Positions 33,700-43,460 of a stretch of DNA of 64,000 bases are shown here, one piece after another. Under the pieces are notes generated by a model, which worked only from the letters and a program-made list of their open reading frames with translations, made no database searches and was not told where the DNA came from. The DNA lies in contig CAYJQC010000015.1 in assembly GCA_964372215.1 (NCBI GenBank), forward strand, positions 1-64,000, given 5' to 3'. A program made the position numbers and the translations under genes. Position 1 is the stretch's first letter. The number at the start of each line of letters is the position of its first letter. This stretch comes from DAIMFL01 sp964372215 (GTDB lineage: Bacteria > Pseudomonadota > Alphaproteobacteria > Dongiales > Dongiaceae).

Positions 33700-35358
33700 A
33701 TGACTTCCATGCGCAGTCTCGCCAGCGCGGTCGCCGTGGCGGCGGCACTGGCGCTCGCCGGGCGCGCCGGGTGGAGCGCCGAGCCGGGTCTCGCGATCGG
33801 GCCGGATCAGCCGGGACCGCAGCAGCCGGCGAGCGGTCGCTCGCTGTTCGACGAGCTGTTCGCCACCCCCGACGGCTACGACATTCCCTTCCCCTTCGAA
33901 CGGATTCTCCAGGCGATCGACGCGCGGATCGCACCGGCGCGGGTGCGCACCGCCTTGTTTCCGCTCGGCCGCTCGCTGCAACGCTTTGCCGCGGACCCCG
34001 GGTATTTCGAGTCGCCGCGACTGGTCGTCGCGGTCGCCGCCGAAGGCGCCGCCGCGGCGGAACCGGCGCCGGGCGAACTGCTGCTCCGGGACCGCCTCTA
34101 TCTCGGCTACCAGCCGGCGGCAGAGACCATCGAGGCGATCAGCTACAACGAGGCGGCCGGCCGCTTCGAGTTCCAGGAGATCACCGACTACAGCGCCGGG
34201 CAGACGCCCCGGGTGGCGTATGCGACGCGCGAGTTCTGCGTCGCCTGCCACCAGGGCCAGGCGCCGATCTTCTCGCGCCCGCTATGGAGCGAATCGAACG
34301 CCAATCCTGCGATCGCCGCGCGCATGGCCGGGCTCGGCGCCACCTTCCACGGTGCACCGGTCGCCCAGGGCATCGACGGGCTCGACGATTTCGACCGCTC
34401 GACCGACCGGGCGAACCGGATCGCGGTGATCAATCTCCTGTGGGACCAGGGCTGCGGCACCGGACCCGACGGCGCGGCGTGCCGCGCCATGCTGTTCAAG
34501 GCGGCACTGCGCTACCGGCTGACCGGCGCGCGCGCGGAATGGCAGCCGGCCGTCGCCGACGCAACCGCCCTGCGCCTGCATCGCCGGCTGGGCGAACTGT
34601 GGCCCGGGGGGCTCGCGATTCCGTCGCCGGACCTGCCGAACCGCGATCCGCTGCCGGCGCTCGCCACCGCGCAGCACGCCGCCGACATCCTGGAGACCAC
34701 CGGCGCGATGAATCCGGAGACACGGCGCGGGAATCTGCTGCTGTGGACCTCGGCCGCCGACGCGCCGGACACCCTGGGCGCGCTGGCCCGCGACGTGGCC
34801 GAGAGCTTCGCCGCAAGCGACATCGCCTGGCTCGACGCCCGGCTGGCGGCGGCGTCCTCCGCGACGCAAGTCAGCCACCGCGCGCCGTGCCGGCTGACCC
34901 GGGTGCCGGCGGGCATGGATCGCACCGAATTCCGCGTGCGATGCGGCGGCGGCGATGACGGCATCGGCATCGCGGGCCATGTCGTTGCCGACCGCCAATC
35001 CGTCTCGGACGGACGGATCGACGAGATCTCGGTCGGGCGCGACGGCACCATCCGCCGCCTCGCCGTCGCCGGCGGCACGATCGCCCATGACGGCGACGCG
35101 ACGGTGATCGGCGTCGTGCCGCGCGAATCCGGGGCCGGGCTGAGCGCGCGCCTGCCGTCCGGCGGCCGGATCGCCGGTCTGCGGTTCGACTTCCGCGAGG
35201 GCGGCGATTCCGTCGAGATGGAAATCAGCGACGACATGCCGGTGCTCGACGCGGCGATCGACCGCCTGGTGGCGGCCGACGCCGAGGCGCTCGGGCCGGG
35301 GCCGCTGCGCCGCCGGGCGCTGCTGGCCGCACTCGCGCAGACCCTGGCGATCCAATAG
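33700..35358 (+). CDS. Exported mono-haem cytochrome-like protein
   Basis: A 552-residue protein with a signal peptide (LASAVAVAAALALAGRAGWSAEP). A single haem c motif, CVACH (residues 180-184), lies in YATREFCVACHQGQAPIFSR. The N-terminal part (YDIPFPFERILQAIDARI) and middle resemble nothing I can name. The C-terminal 150 residues (from about 400) look like a beta-rich domain without haem. ATG 33700 is chosen for the signal peptide; a second ATG at 33709 is possible. It lies between the unknown anchored protein and the first RoxA-like di-haem cytochrome. Confidence 0.7.
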   Translation: MTSMRSLASAVAVAAALALAGRAGWSAEPGLAIGPDQPGPQQPASGRSLFDELFATPDGYDIPFPFERILQAIDARIAPARVRTALFPLGRSLQRFAADPGYFESPRLVVAVAAEGAAAAEPAPGELLLRDRLYLGYQPAAETIEAISYNEAAGRFEFQEITDYSAGQTPRVAYATREFCVACHQGQAPIFSRPLWSESNANPAIAARMAGLGATFHGAPVAQGIDGLDDFDRSTDRANRIAVINLLWDQGCGTGPDGAACRAMLFKAALRYRLTGARAEWQPAVADATALRLHRRLGELWPGGLAIPSPDLPNRDPLPALATAQHAADILETTGAMNPETRRGNLLLWTSAADAPDTLGALARDVAESFAASDIAWLDARLAAASSATQVSHRAPCRLTRVPAGMDRTEFRVRCGGGDDGIGIAGHVVADRQSVSDGRIDEISVGRDGTIRRLAVAGGTIAHDGDATVIGVVPRESGAGLSARLPSGGRIAGLRFDFREGGDSVEMEISDDMPVLDAAIDRLVAADAEALGPGPLRRRALLAALAQTLAIQ

Positions 35359-35365
35359 GGCACCC

Positions 35366-36964
35366 ATGACAGACGTCTCCTCCGCCTGCCGTCCGTTCTG
35401 CCGCTGGCTGTGGTACGCCGCCCTGGCGGCGGCGGCCGTGGTGATCGTCTTCGGCGTCTACATGACGTTCCGGCTCACCACCGACCGGGCCGAGTCCTTC
35501 GTCGATCCGGTCGCGCAGTTCAAATACGGCTCGACCGGCGGCGACAAGAACTTCGGCATCCCCTACCCGATCTGGGAAGTGATGCCGATCATGTTCCGGA
35601 ACTACCTGCCGGCGGGGCATCAGGACGAGGGCTGGGCCGCCTTCGGCTTCATCTTCGAGGACCAGAAGGATCTGCCTGATGGCTTCGGCCGCACCCGCCC
35701 GGTCGGCACCTCGCTGCGCAACAACATGGGAATCGAGCGGATCTTCGTGAACTGTGCGGTGTGCCACGCCGGCACCGTGCGCGCCGCACCGGACGCAGTG
35801 CCCGAGATCTATGTCGGGATGCCGGCCAACCGCATCGACCTGCAGGCGTTCCAGAACTTCATGGTGGCCTGCGCCTTCGACGAGCGCTTCACCCCGGAAC
35901 ACATGCTGGCGGCGATCGACGCGGCGGGGATCGAGATCGACCTGATCAACCGGCTGGCGCTCCGCCTCGTCGGCATCTACCAGGTGCGCGAGCGCATCCT
36001 GACCATCGCCCAGCGCTTCAGCTTCGCCGCGCGGGAGCCGCAGTTCGGCCCCGGACGCTTCGATACCTTTTCGCCGGCCAAGGCGCTGTTGAACTGGCCG
36101 ATGGACGAGCTGCCGGCGCACGAGGCGGTCGGCGTCGTCGATTTCCCGTCGATCTGGCTGCAGGAACAGCGGCGCGACATGCAGCTTCATTGGGACGGCA
36201 ACAATACCAAGCTGGAGGAGCGCAACCGCAGCGCCGCCTTCGGCACCGGCGCCTTGCCGCCGATCCTCGATCGCGTCTCGATCAAGCGCATGGAGGACTG
36301 GCTGCTGACCGTCGCGCCGCCGTCCTTCGAGGCAGAATTTCCGGGCAAGATCGACAAGACCCGACTCGAGCGCGGGCAAGAGGTCTACCGGGCGGAATGC
36401 GCCGAGTGCCACGGCCATGACGGCCGCGACTTCGGCGGCGAATACGTCGGCAAGGTGACGGCGATCGGCGAGATCGGGACCGACCGCCACCGCTTCGACA
36501 ACTACACCTACGAGCTGGCGGTCAACCAGAACGTGCTCTATGCCGAGTTCGGCGACGAGCGCTTCCAGAATTTCCGCAAGACCGAGGGCTACGCCAACAT
36601 GCCGCTCGACGGGGTCTGGCTGCGCGCACCCTATCTGCACAACGGGTCGGTGCCGACGCTGTGGGACCTGCTGCAGCCGCCCGAGCGCCGGCCGGCGGTG
36701 TTCTATCGCGGCTACGACGTCTACGACACCGGCAATGTCGGCTTCGAATCGCGGCCCGGGATGATCCCGCCGGAACAGCGGAAATCGCTGTTCTGCTACC
36801 AGACTCGCCTGACGCCGACGCCGGCCTGCGCGACGCCGCCGCAGAACAACGGCACCTGCGGCGCGGGCGGCTGTCCGGGCAACGGCAATGGCGGACATCT
36901 CTACGGCATCACGCTGGCCGAGGGCGACAAGCGCGCCCTGGTCGAGTACCTGAAAACCTTCTGA
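35366..36964 (+). CDS. RoxA-like membrane-anchored di-haem cytochrome c
   Basis: A 532-residue protein with an N-terminal membrane anchor (YAALAAAAVVIVFGVYMTF) and two haem c motifs, CAVCH (130-134) and CAECH (345-349). The C-terminal domain has GYANMPLDGVWLRAPYLHNG followed by SVPTLWDLL and PAVFYRGYDVYDTGNVGF, which I associate with RoxA/RoxB-type rubber oxygenases and related di-haem proteins of the MauG/cytochrome c peroxidase lineage. It is paralogous to the next gene. The substrate is unknown; RoxA family members use haem-bound O2 to cleave double bonds, but simple electron transfer is equally possible. Confidence 0.8.
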   Translation: MTDVSSACRPFCRWLWYAALAAAAVVIVFGVYMTFRLTTDRAESFVDPVAQFKYGSTGGDKNFGIPYPIWEVMPIMFRNYLPAGHQDEGWAAFGFIFEDQKDLPDGFGRTRPVGTSLRNNMGIERIFVNCAVCHAGTVRAAPDAVPEIYVGMPANRIDLQAFQNFMVACAFDERFTPEHMLAAIDAAGIEIDLINRLALRLVGIYQVRERILTIAQRFSFAAREPQFGPGRFDTFSPAKALLNWPMDELPAHEAVGVVDFPSIWLQEQRRDMQLHWDGNNTKLEERNRSAAFGTGALPPILDRVSIKRMEDWLLTVAPPSFEAEFPGKIDKTRLERGQEVYRAECAECHGHDGRDFGGEYVGKVTAIGEIGTDRHRFDNYTYELAVNQNVLYAEFGDERFQNFRKTEGYANMPLDGVWLRAPYLHNGSVPTLWDLLQPPERRPAVFYRGYDVYDTGNVGFESRPGMIPPEQRKSLFCYQTRLTPTPACATPPQNNGTCGAGGCPGNGNGGHLYGITLAEGDKRALVEYLKTF

Positions 36965-36979
36965 CCAAGAGGGACGGCC

Positions 36980-38530
36980 ATGACCGGAGGCACGAGCGAC
37001 AGGGGCGAAGGGCCGGCTCGGAAGGACGCGGCCCGCAAGGCGGCATGGCGGCGCTACGGGTTGTGGGCGGGGCCGATCATCCTCGTCGCGATCGGCCTGA
37101 TCGGCTTCGCCTATGCCAACTACAAGTTCTTCCGCGACGTGCCCCAGGTGGTCTGCGGCGACGTCGAGGAGGCCAACAAGAAGTCGCTGTGCGCCAGCGA
37201 TGCCGAGGAGGAGTTCAAGTATGGCTCGCTCGGCTCCGAGGCCACCCGCGGCGTGCCCTATCCCCTGTTCCACGTGCTGCCGCGGGTGTTCGCCGACCTG
37301 CTGCCGGGGCCGGGCGGCTATCGCGCCTTCGGCATCCCCTGGGAGGAGGGCCGCGAGCTTCCGGTCGGCTTCGCCAAGAAGACCCTCGGCTTTCCGCGCG
37401 TCACCCAGAACTGCGCCGTCTGCCATACCGCGACCTATCGCACCAGCGCCGACGCCAAGCCGGTGATCGTGCCGACCGGACCGTCGCACACCACCGACGT
37501 CCAGGGCTTCCTGGATTTCCTGGGCGCGGCGGCGAACGACTATCGGTTCAGTCCCGACGTGCTGATGCCGGCGATCGAGCAGAGCTTCGACCTGTCCTGG
37601 GACGACAAGCTGATCTACCGCTTCCTGATCATTCCCTTCGCGCGCCAGGCGATTCTCGACCAGGCCGCGCAGTTCGCCTGGATGCACCAGCGGGATCGCC
37701 CCGCCTGGGGGCCGGGCCGCGACGATCCCTTCAATCTCACCAAGTTCTTCATGATCAAGATCGATGACGACGGCAGCACCGGCAACGCCGACTTCCCGTC
37801 GATCTGGAACATGGGGCTGCGCGAGGGACAGTCGCTCAACTGGGCCGGCGAGACCCGCGATCCGCTCGCGGTGTTCATCGATTCCGCGCTCGGCCTGGGC
37901 GCGCCGCCAGGTCCGGCCTTCATCGAGCAGATGAAGGCGCTGCGCGCCTATCTTCGCTCCAAGGCGCCGCCGCTGTTTCCGGACGATTCGGCGCACGGCT
38001 TCCAGATCGACCGGAACCTGGCCGCGACCGGCAAACCGATCTTCGACGAGTACTGCGGCTCGTGCCACGGCTGGGACGGGCGCTATCTCGGCAAGGTCAT
38101 CCCGATCACCGAGATCGGCACCGATCGCGACCGCTTCGACACCTGGAGCCAGGAGAATGCCGACGCGACCAACAAGGTCGCCAAGGAGATGGGCGTCGAT
38201 CGCAAGGACATGGTCAAGGACGTCGGCTATGCCAGCCAGCCGCTCGACGGCATCTGGCTGCGCGCGCCCTATCTGCACAACGGCTCGGTGCCGACCCTGC
38301 GCGACCTGCTGAAGCCGCCATCCGAGCGGCCGCAGTTCTTTTACCGCGGCTGCGACATCTACGATCCCGCCGCCCTCGGATTCGTGTCCAACGGCCCGAC
38401 CGACGACTGTCCGCGCGCGGCGCCGTTCGACACCGGGCTGCGGGGGAACGGCAAGGGCGGCCACGACTACGGCACCGCGCTCGACCCCGGCGAGGTGACG
38501 GCGCTGCTCGAATACCTGAAGACGCTGTAG
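36980..38530 (+). CDS. RoxA-like membrane-anchored di-haem cytochrome c (paralogue)
   Basis: A 516-residue paralogue of the preceding protein with the same layout: an N-terminal anchor (WAGPIILVAIGLIGFAYANY), CAVCH at 145-149, CGSCH at 359-363, and the C-terminal YASQPLDGIWLRAPYLHNGS with VPTLRDLLKPP. The shared motifs EFKYGS, PYPLFHVLP and ADFPSIWNMG align with FKYGST, PYPIWEVMP and VDFPSIWLQE of its neighbour, showing tandem duplication followed by divergence. It starts 15 bases after its neighbour and ends 32 bases before the patatin gene. Confidence 0.8.
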   Translation: MTGGTSDRGEGPARKDAARKAAWRRYGLWAGPIILVAIGLIGFAYANYKFFRDVPQVVCGDVEEANKKSLCASDAEEEFKYGSLGSEATRGVPYPLFHVLPRVFADLLPGPGGYRAFGIPWEEGRELPVGFAKKTLGFPRVTQNCAVCHTATYRTSADAKPVIVPTGPSHTTDVQGFLDFLGAAANDYRFSPDVLMPAIEQSFDLSWDDKLIYRFLIIPFARQAILDQAAQFAWMHQRDRPAWGPGRDDPFNLTKFFMIKIDDDGSTGNADFPSIWNMGLREGQSLNWAGETRDPLAVFIDSALGLGAPPGPAFIEQMKALRAYLRSKAPPLFPDDSAHGFQIDRNLAATGKPIFDEYCGSCHGWDGRYLGKVIPITEIGTDRDRFDTWSQENADATNKVAKEMGVDRKDMVKDVGYASQPLDGIWLRAPYLHNGSVPTLRDLLKPPSERPQFFYRGCDIYDPAALGFVSNGPTDDCPRAAPFDTGLRGNGKGGHDYGTALDPGEVTALLEYLKTL

Positions 38531-38562
38531 GAATCCGGCCTCCGGCCTGGAAGGGGAAGAGC

Positions 38563-41500
38563 ATGAGCGAACCGACTGGCGCGCCGCCATACATCCCAGC
38601 GGAATCCGACGGTGACATCCGCCGAGCCGATCTGCCCGACGCCGACGCCGCACTGATCGAATCCGAGCTTGCCTACATCGCCGCGAAGAAGCGTGGTCGC
38701 GTGCCCCATGTCGAGGAACTGCTGGCCCGGCTGCGCGGCGGCGGAAAGCCCGGTGCGGCACCCTATCTCTTTGGCCTGGCGTTGTCGGGCGGCGGCATCC
38801 GGTCGGCCACGTTCTCGCTCGGCGTGTTGCAGCGTCTGGCGCGGGCGCGCCTGCTGGAACGCGTCGACCACCTGTCGACCGTCTCGGGCGGCGGCTATAT
38901 CGGCGCCGCGCTGTCCTGGTGGATGAGCGGACAGACCGGCTGCCCCTGGAAGATGGATCTGGCCGAGGATTTCCCCTACGGCATCCGCGATCCGCAGAAG
39001 GCGAAGCATCACGACAAGTCGATCCTGCGCTATCTGCGCCAGAGCGGCGAGTACCTGACGCCCGGCGGCGGCATCACCATCTGGTCCGGCGCCGCGATCG
39101 TCGGGCGCGCGGTGCTGCTCAACCTCCTGGTGTGGGTGCCGGTCGTCGCCTTCCTGTTCCTGGCGCTCCGCTGGATCGGCAACCTGCCGATCCTGAACGG
39201 GCTGCACAGCATGCTGCAGATGCTGGCGCCGGAGGCGTTGCCGGCAGTGGCGCGCCTGATCGGCACCTCCGACACCTTGGCGAATCAGCAGTTGGTGCCG
39301 TCGCTCTTCCTGCTTTGCCTGCTGCTCGCCATTCTTGTCTCGGCCCTGTTCGTGCTGTCGTCGATCAACTATTCCGTCCTGTCCTGGATGGGCCGCGGCG
39401 AAGCGGACGAGCGCAAGATGCAGCGCTCCGCCGAGCAAAAACTGAAGGGCTCGATCGCCGATCTCGATTTTCGCGAGGGCCGCGATTCCTGGATCTCCTT
39501 CCTCCGCACCGTCGCCCGCTGGCTGATCGTCGGCGCCCTGGCGCTGTTCGACCTGGTGACGCTGTTTCTGCTGTTCCAATGGCTGAGCGGGCCGATCGAG
39601 CCAATGTTCGTCGACAGCGCCACACCGGTTTCGGTCAGCGGCCAGCTCGCCGCCGAGTGGCCGCGCGCCCTCGCGCTCGGGGCCGTCGCCGGCCTGCTGA
39701 TCGCCTACGTGGCGCGGCGCGACCGATGGACGGGCTCCGATCTAAAGGGTTTCGCCCAGATCTACGGTGTCGTCGCGGCGCTGTTCCTGGCCGACGCCCT
39801 GATCGCCGGCGCGATCGCGGCCGGCTGTCCGCCCTACCTGCTGTCGGGCACGATCAGCCTGCCTTGGATTTCCGGGCTGCTCCAGCTCGTCGTCCTGGTC
39901 GGCGTGTTCGTGCTGGTGAACTTCTGGGTCGCCTATCTCATTCGCTGGCTGACCCGGGTCGAAGGGTTGTCGGTCCGCTATGGCGGCCGCCGCTTGTTCG
40001 AGCAGTTCTTCGGCGCCGCGACGTTGCTGTCGCTGGCGCTGCTCGCGCTCGGCGTGGTTCCGCTCATCGATGCCTGGATCGGGCAACGATTCGGCGGGCT
40101 GGAGGGCGTCGCCAGCATCGCCGCCGGTGTTGCCAGCGCCATCTGGGGCCATCTGCGATCGAGCAGCGGAAAGCCGGGCGGCGCGCGGACCAAGATCGTC
40201 CTGATCGGCGGCTCGGTCCTGTTCCTGTACGGCGTCGCCCTGCTCGGCTATCGGCTGGCGGTGACGTTCGATCATGGCGAGCCGATGGCCCGCGCCGGGC
40301 TCGCCTGCCTGTTCCTGCTGTCGGTGCTCACCGGCTGGCTCACCAACATCAACTACATCTCGCTGCATCGATTCTATCGCGACCGCCTGATGGAATCCTT
40401 CATGCCGGATTACGAAACGGTGGAAGAAGGTGTCGCCGGGCCGGCGCGGCGCGCCGACGAGCTGCGGATTTCCGACCTGTGGCAGGACGGCGCGCCGATG
40501 GGGCCGTACCACATCGTCAACACCAACCTGGTGCTGGCAAACTCCAGGACTCGCAAGTACCGGCTGCGGGGCGGCGACAACTTCATGCTGTCGCCGCTGT
40601 ACTGCGGCAGCGCCGCCACCGGCTGGCAGACCTCGGACACCCTGGCGAACGGCGAGATGACCCTGGCCTCGGCCATGGCGACATCGGGTGCGGCGGCCAA
40701 TCCGCGCAGTGGCGTCGGCGGCAAGGGGCTGACCCGGAACCGCTTCGTCTCGCTGCTGATGACCCTGCTGAGCTTCCGGCTCGGCTATTGGATACAGCGG
40801 CCGAGCGGCCAGCGGATCAAGCTCAAGCGGCCCAATCATTTCCGGCCGAGCGGCTTCTACTCGGTCTTCAATGTCGGCTACCAGGAAACCAACTCGCTGC
40901 TCGAGCTGAGCGACGGCGGGCATTTCGAGAACCTGGCGATCTACGAGCTGGTGCGCCGGCGCTGCGGCCTGATCATCGTCTGCGACGGCGGGCAGGACAT
41001 CGAGGGCTCCTACGGAGATTTCGTCACCGCGATCCAGCGGATCGGCCAGGATTTCGGCGCCACGGTGCAGTTCGACATGGAGGCGGAGAGTCCGGATCCC
41101 GGCCGGCCCTGGGCCTGCGCGTTCCGCCACTCCGGCCCCGAGGCGCTGATCGCGCGGTCCCAGAGCGACAAGTATCCCAAGAGCGCCGAGTACGCGGAGA
41201 AGGGCTATTTCGTCGCCACCATCGACTATGGGCGGCGCGGCGGCGGCGCCTGGCCGGAGAAGGGCACGGTGATCTATCTCAAGACCACCATGATCGACGC
41301 GCTGTCGATGACCGCCAAGGGCTACAAGGGCGCCAACCCCGACTTCCCCGACCAGACCACCGCCGACCAGTTCTTCGACGAGGAGCAGTTCGAGGCCTAT
41401 CGCGAGCTCGGCTACCGCATTGCCGAGCAGATGATCGGCGATCTCGCGCTCGACACCCTGTTCGAGACCCGGCCGCCCTACGACAAGCTGCGCGACAATG

Positions 41501-41577
41501 ACCGGTTCCGCTCCAGCAGGCGCGATACCGATCGGGGGATCGGGCCGGGCCCGGGCGACGTCACGGAGCCATCCTGA
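38563..41577 (+). CDS. Large multi-membrane-spanning patatin-like phospholipase
   Basis: A 1004-residue protein with a split patatin domain. Residues 65-125 hold the oxyanion loop and nucleophile (LALSGGGIRSATFSLGVLQ; Ser of LSTVSGGGYIGAAL). Residues about 150-620 contain roughly nine transmembrane segments (such as LLNLLVWVPVVAFLFLAL and FVLVNFWVAYLIRWL). Residues about 640-960 return to the lipase fold with the catalytic Asp in ELSDGGHFENLAIYELV. No signal peptide is seen. It should hydrolyse lipid acyl chains at the inner membrane. Its position as last gene of the cytochrome operon suggests it supplies or processes the lipid those proteins act on. The 3' end overlaps the convergent dehydrogenase gene by 17 bases. 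Confidence 0.85.
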   Translation: MSEPTGAPPYIPAESDGDIRRADLPDADAALIESELAYIAAKKRGRVPHVEELLARLRGGGKPGAAPYLFGLALSGGGIRSATFSLGVLQRLARARLLERVDHLSTVSGGGYIGAALSWWMSGQTGCPWKMDLAEDFPYGIRDPQKAKHHDKSILRYLRQSGEYLTPGGGITIWSGAAIVGRAVLLNLLVWVPVVAFLFLALRWIGNLPILNGLHSMLQMLAPEALPAVARLIGTSDTLANQQLVPSLFLLCLLLAILVSALFVLSSINYSVLSWMGRGEADERKMQRSAEQKLKGSIADLDFREGRDSWISFLRTVARWLIVGALALFDLVTLFLLFQWLSGPIEPMFVDSATPVSVSGQLAAEWPRALALGAVAGLLIAYVARRDRWTGSDLKGFAQIYGVVAALFLADALIAGAIAAGCPPYLLSGTISLPWISGLLQLVVLVGVFVLVNFWVAYLIRWLTRVEGLSVRYGGRRLFEQFFGAATLLSLALLALGVVPLIDAWIGQRFGGLEGVASIAAGVASAIWGHLRSSSGKPGGARTKIVLIGGSVLFLYGVALLGYRLAVTFDHGEPMARAGLACLFLLSVLTGWLTNINYISLHRFYRDRLMESFMPDYETVEEGVAGPARRADELRISDLWQDGAPMGPYHIVNTNLVLANSRTRKYRLRGGDNFMLSPLYCGSAATGWQTSDTLANGEMTLASAMATSGAAANPRSGVGGKGLTRNRFVSLLMTLLSFRLGYWIQRPSGQRIKLKRPNHFRPSGFYSVFNVGYQETNSLLELSDGGHFENLAIYELVRRRCGLIIVCDGGQDIEGSYGDFVTAIQRIGQDFGATVQFDMEAESPDPGRPWACAFRHSGPEALIARSQSDKYPKSAEYAEKGYFVATIDYGRRGGGAWPEKGTVIYLKTTMIDALSMTAKGYKGANPDFPDQTTADQFFDEEQFEAYRELGYRIAEQMIGDLALDTLFETRPPYDKLRDNDRFRSSRRDTDRGIGPGPGDVTEPS

Positions 41578-42340
41578 AGTCCGCTCCCTCGGGCAGGGTC
41601 TGGCCGCCATCCACGACGATGGTGGTGCCGGTGATGTACTCGGCCTCGTCGGACGCCAGGAACAGGACCGCCGCCGCCACGTCGCGTGGCGTGCCGAGCC
41701 GTCCCAGCGGCACCATGTCCTGCATCGACCGGATGAATTCCGGACTGCGCTGCCGCTGCATGCCCTCGGTCAGGATGTTCCCCGGCTCCACGCCGTTGAC
41801 CGTGATGCCATAGGACGCGAACTCGATCGCCGCCGACTTGATGAAGCCGACGATGCCGGCCTTGGTGGCCGCGTAGTGGCCGTGACCCGGGCTGGTCACG
41901 CGCGGGCCGGTGATCGAAGACGTGAACACCATGCGGCCATGACGCTGCGCCTGCATCGGCGCCAGGCAGGCCTTGGCCGCGAGGAACGTGCCGCGCAGGT
42001 TGACGGCGCAGACCTCGTCCCACTCCGCGACCGAAATGTCCTTGATCAGGTGCCAGGGATAGATCCCGGCATTCTGGACCAGGATGTCGATGCGCCCGAA
42101 GGCGGACAGCGTCGCCGCCACCGCGGACTCGACAGCCTCCGGCCGGGCGACGCTGCCGACCTGGAAGCGGCAACGATCGGGACCGCCGAGGCGGCGTGAA
42201 GTCGCTTCGGCGGCGGCGGCGTCGGTGTCGACGATCAGCACCTGGGCCCCTTCCTCGACGAAGCGCTCGGCGATGCCTTCGCCGATGCCCTTGGCCGCGC
42301 CGAACAGGAGCGCGGTGCGCCCCGCTAGCCTTTTGGTCAT
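41561..42340 (-). CDS. Short-chain dehydrogenase/reductase
   Basis: A 259-residue classical SDR. The cofactor loop reads LLFGAAKGIGEGIAERF (an uncommon start to TGxxxGIG), with LVQNAGIY, catalytic Ser in MVFTSSITGPR, and YxxxK in HYAATKAGIVGF. The Asp after beta-2 (VLIVDTDAAAA) indicates NAD preference. It ends the operon of the ROK regulator and sugar-type ABC transporter and probably oxidises the imported sugar or polyol. The start is 8 bases after the permease stop. Confidence 0.9.
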   Translation of the reverse strand: MTKRLAGRTALLFGAAKGIGEGIAERFVEEGAQVLIVDTDAAAAEATSRRLGGPDRCRFQVGSVARPEAVESAVAATLSAFGRIDILVQNAGIYPWHLIKDISVAEWDEVCAVNLRGTFLAAKACLAPMQAQRHGRMVFTSSITGPRVTSPGHGHYAATKAGIVGFIKSAAIEFASYGITVNGVEPGNILTEGMQRQRSPEFIRSMQDMVPLGRLGTPRDVAAAVLFLASDEAEYITGTTIVVDGGQTLPEGADFRMAP

Positions 42341-42348
42341 GGATACCG

Positions 42349-43389
42349 TCACAGATAGCGTTTGCGGATCGAGGTCTTGAAGGCGTCGAGCAGCACCGCC
42401 GCCAGCACCAGCCCGCCATGGATCATCTGGGTGTAGTGCGGCGGCATGCCCATCACGTTGATCGCGGTGCGGATCGCGCTCAGCAGCAGCACGCCGGCCA
42501 GCACGCCCGACAGGCTGCCGACGCCGCCCTTCAAGCTGACGCCGCCGATGACCACCGCCGCGAAGGTCTCGAACAGCATGCCGATGCCGAGATTGGCCGT
42601 GGCGCCGGCGGTGCGCGCGGCGAGCAGCCAGCCGGCAAACGCCGCCAGCATGCCGCAGAGCACGAAGCTCCAGACCACGATGCGATCGACGCGGATGCCG
42701 GCGCGGAACGGCGCGATGGCGTTGCCGCCCACCAGGTAGAGATAGCGGCCGAAAGGCGTCTTGCGCAGGGCGAACTGGAAAACGACGAAGACCACCAGCA
42801 TGAGCCAGCCGAGCAATGGCAGGCCCAGGAAGTCGCCTATGGCGATGGCGCGCAGCTCGCTCGGCAGGCCGAACACCGAGCGGCCGCCGGACAGCGCCAC
42901 GACGGCGCCGCGCAGCATGATGAAGGCGGCAAGCGTGGCGATGAAGGCGTTGATCCTGAAGCGCACGACCAGCAGCGCGTTGCCGGCGCCGACCGCGGCG
43001 CCGAGCAGCAGCGAACCGAGCAGCGTCACCGGCAACACCAGCCAGCTCGGCTCCAGCACCCAGCCGAGACCGGCGCCGTTGGCGCCGAAGAAGATCGCCG
43101 TCGTCATCGCCGACAAGGCCATGGTGGATTCGATCGACAGGTCCATGTGCCCCGCGATGATCACCAGCGAAAGCCCGACCGCCAGGATCCCGACGAAGGC
43201 GGACTGCTCGAGAATGTTGAGAAATATGCCGACCTGGAAGAAGCCGTCGATCGACAGGGAAAAGACCGACAGAACGATGGCCAGGATGAACCACACCAAG
43301 TGATCGAGCGCGAGCTCGATCAGGCGCCGCTGCAACGGCCCGAGGCCCGCTTGCGGTTCCGCGCCCTGCCGGGCAGCCGACTGCGACAT
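42349..43389 (-). CDS. Sugar ABC transporter permease (RbsC-like)
   Basis: A 346-residue inner-membrane permease of the ribose/xylose/branched-chain family, with eight to ten transmembrane segments. Landmarks are LAVGLSLVIIAGHMDLSIES, RFRINAFIATLAAFIMLRG, FRAGIRVDRIVVWSFVLCGM and MLFETFAAVVIGGVSLKGG. It partners the ATPase and binding protein of the same operon. The substrate is unknown; the context suggests a pentose, hexose or polyol. Confidence 0.92.
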   Translation of the reverse strand: MSQSAARQGAEPQAGLGPLQRRLIELALDHLVWFILAIVLSVFSLSIDGFFQVGIFLNILEQSAFVGILAVGLSLVIIAGHMDLSIESTMALSAMTTAIFFGANGAGLGWVLEPSWLVLPVTLLGSLLLGAAVGAGNALLVVRFRINAFIATLAAFIMLRGAVVALSGGRSVFGLPSELRAIAIGDFLGLPLLGWLMLVVFVVFQFALRKTPFGRYLYLVGGNAIAPFRAGIRVDRIVVWSFVLCGMLAAFAGWLLAARTAGATANLGIGMLFETFAAVVIGGVSLKGGVGSLSGVLAGVLLLSAIRTAINVMGMPPHYTQMIHGGLVLAAVLLDAFKTSIRKRYL

Positions 43390-43460
43390 GTCTGATATCC
43401 GTGTAGCTGAAGCTGCCGGGCCCGCCCGGCCCCGCCCCCGGCATGGCCCGCGCTCGAGGG

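Noticed and set aside
35366..38530. Ordinary cytochrome c peroxidase or methanol dehydrogenase cytochrome
   Set aside because: The proteins are over 500 residues, membrane-anchored, and carry RoxA-like C-terminal motifs; no XoxF/MxaF or partner genes are close.
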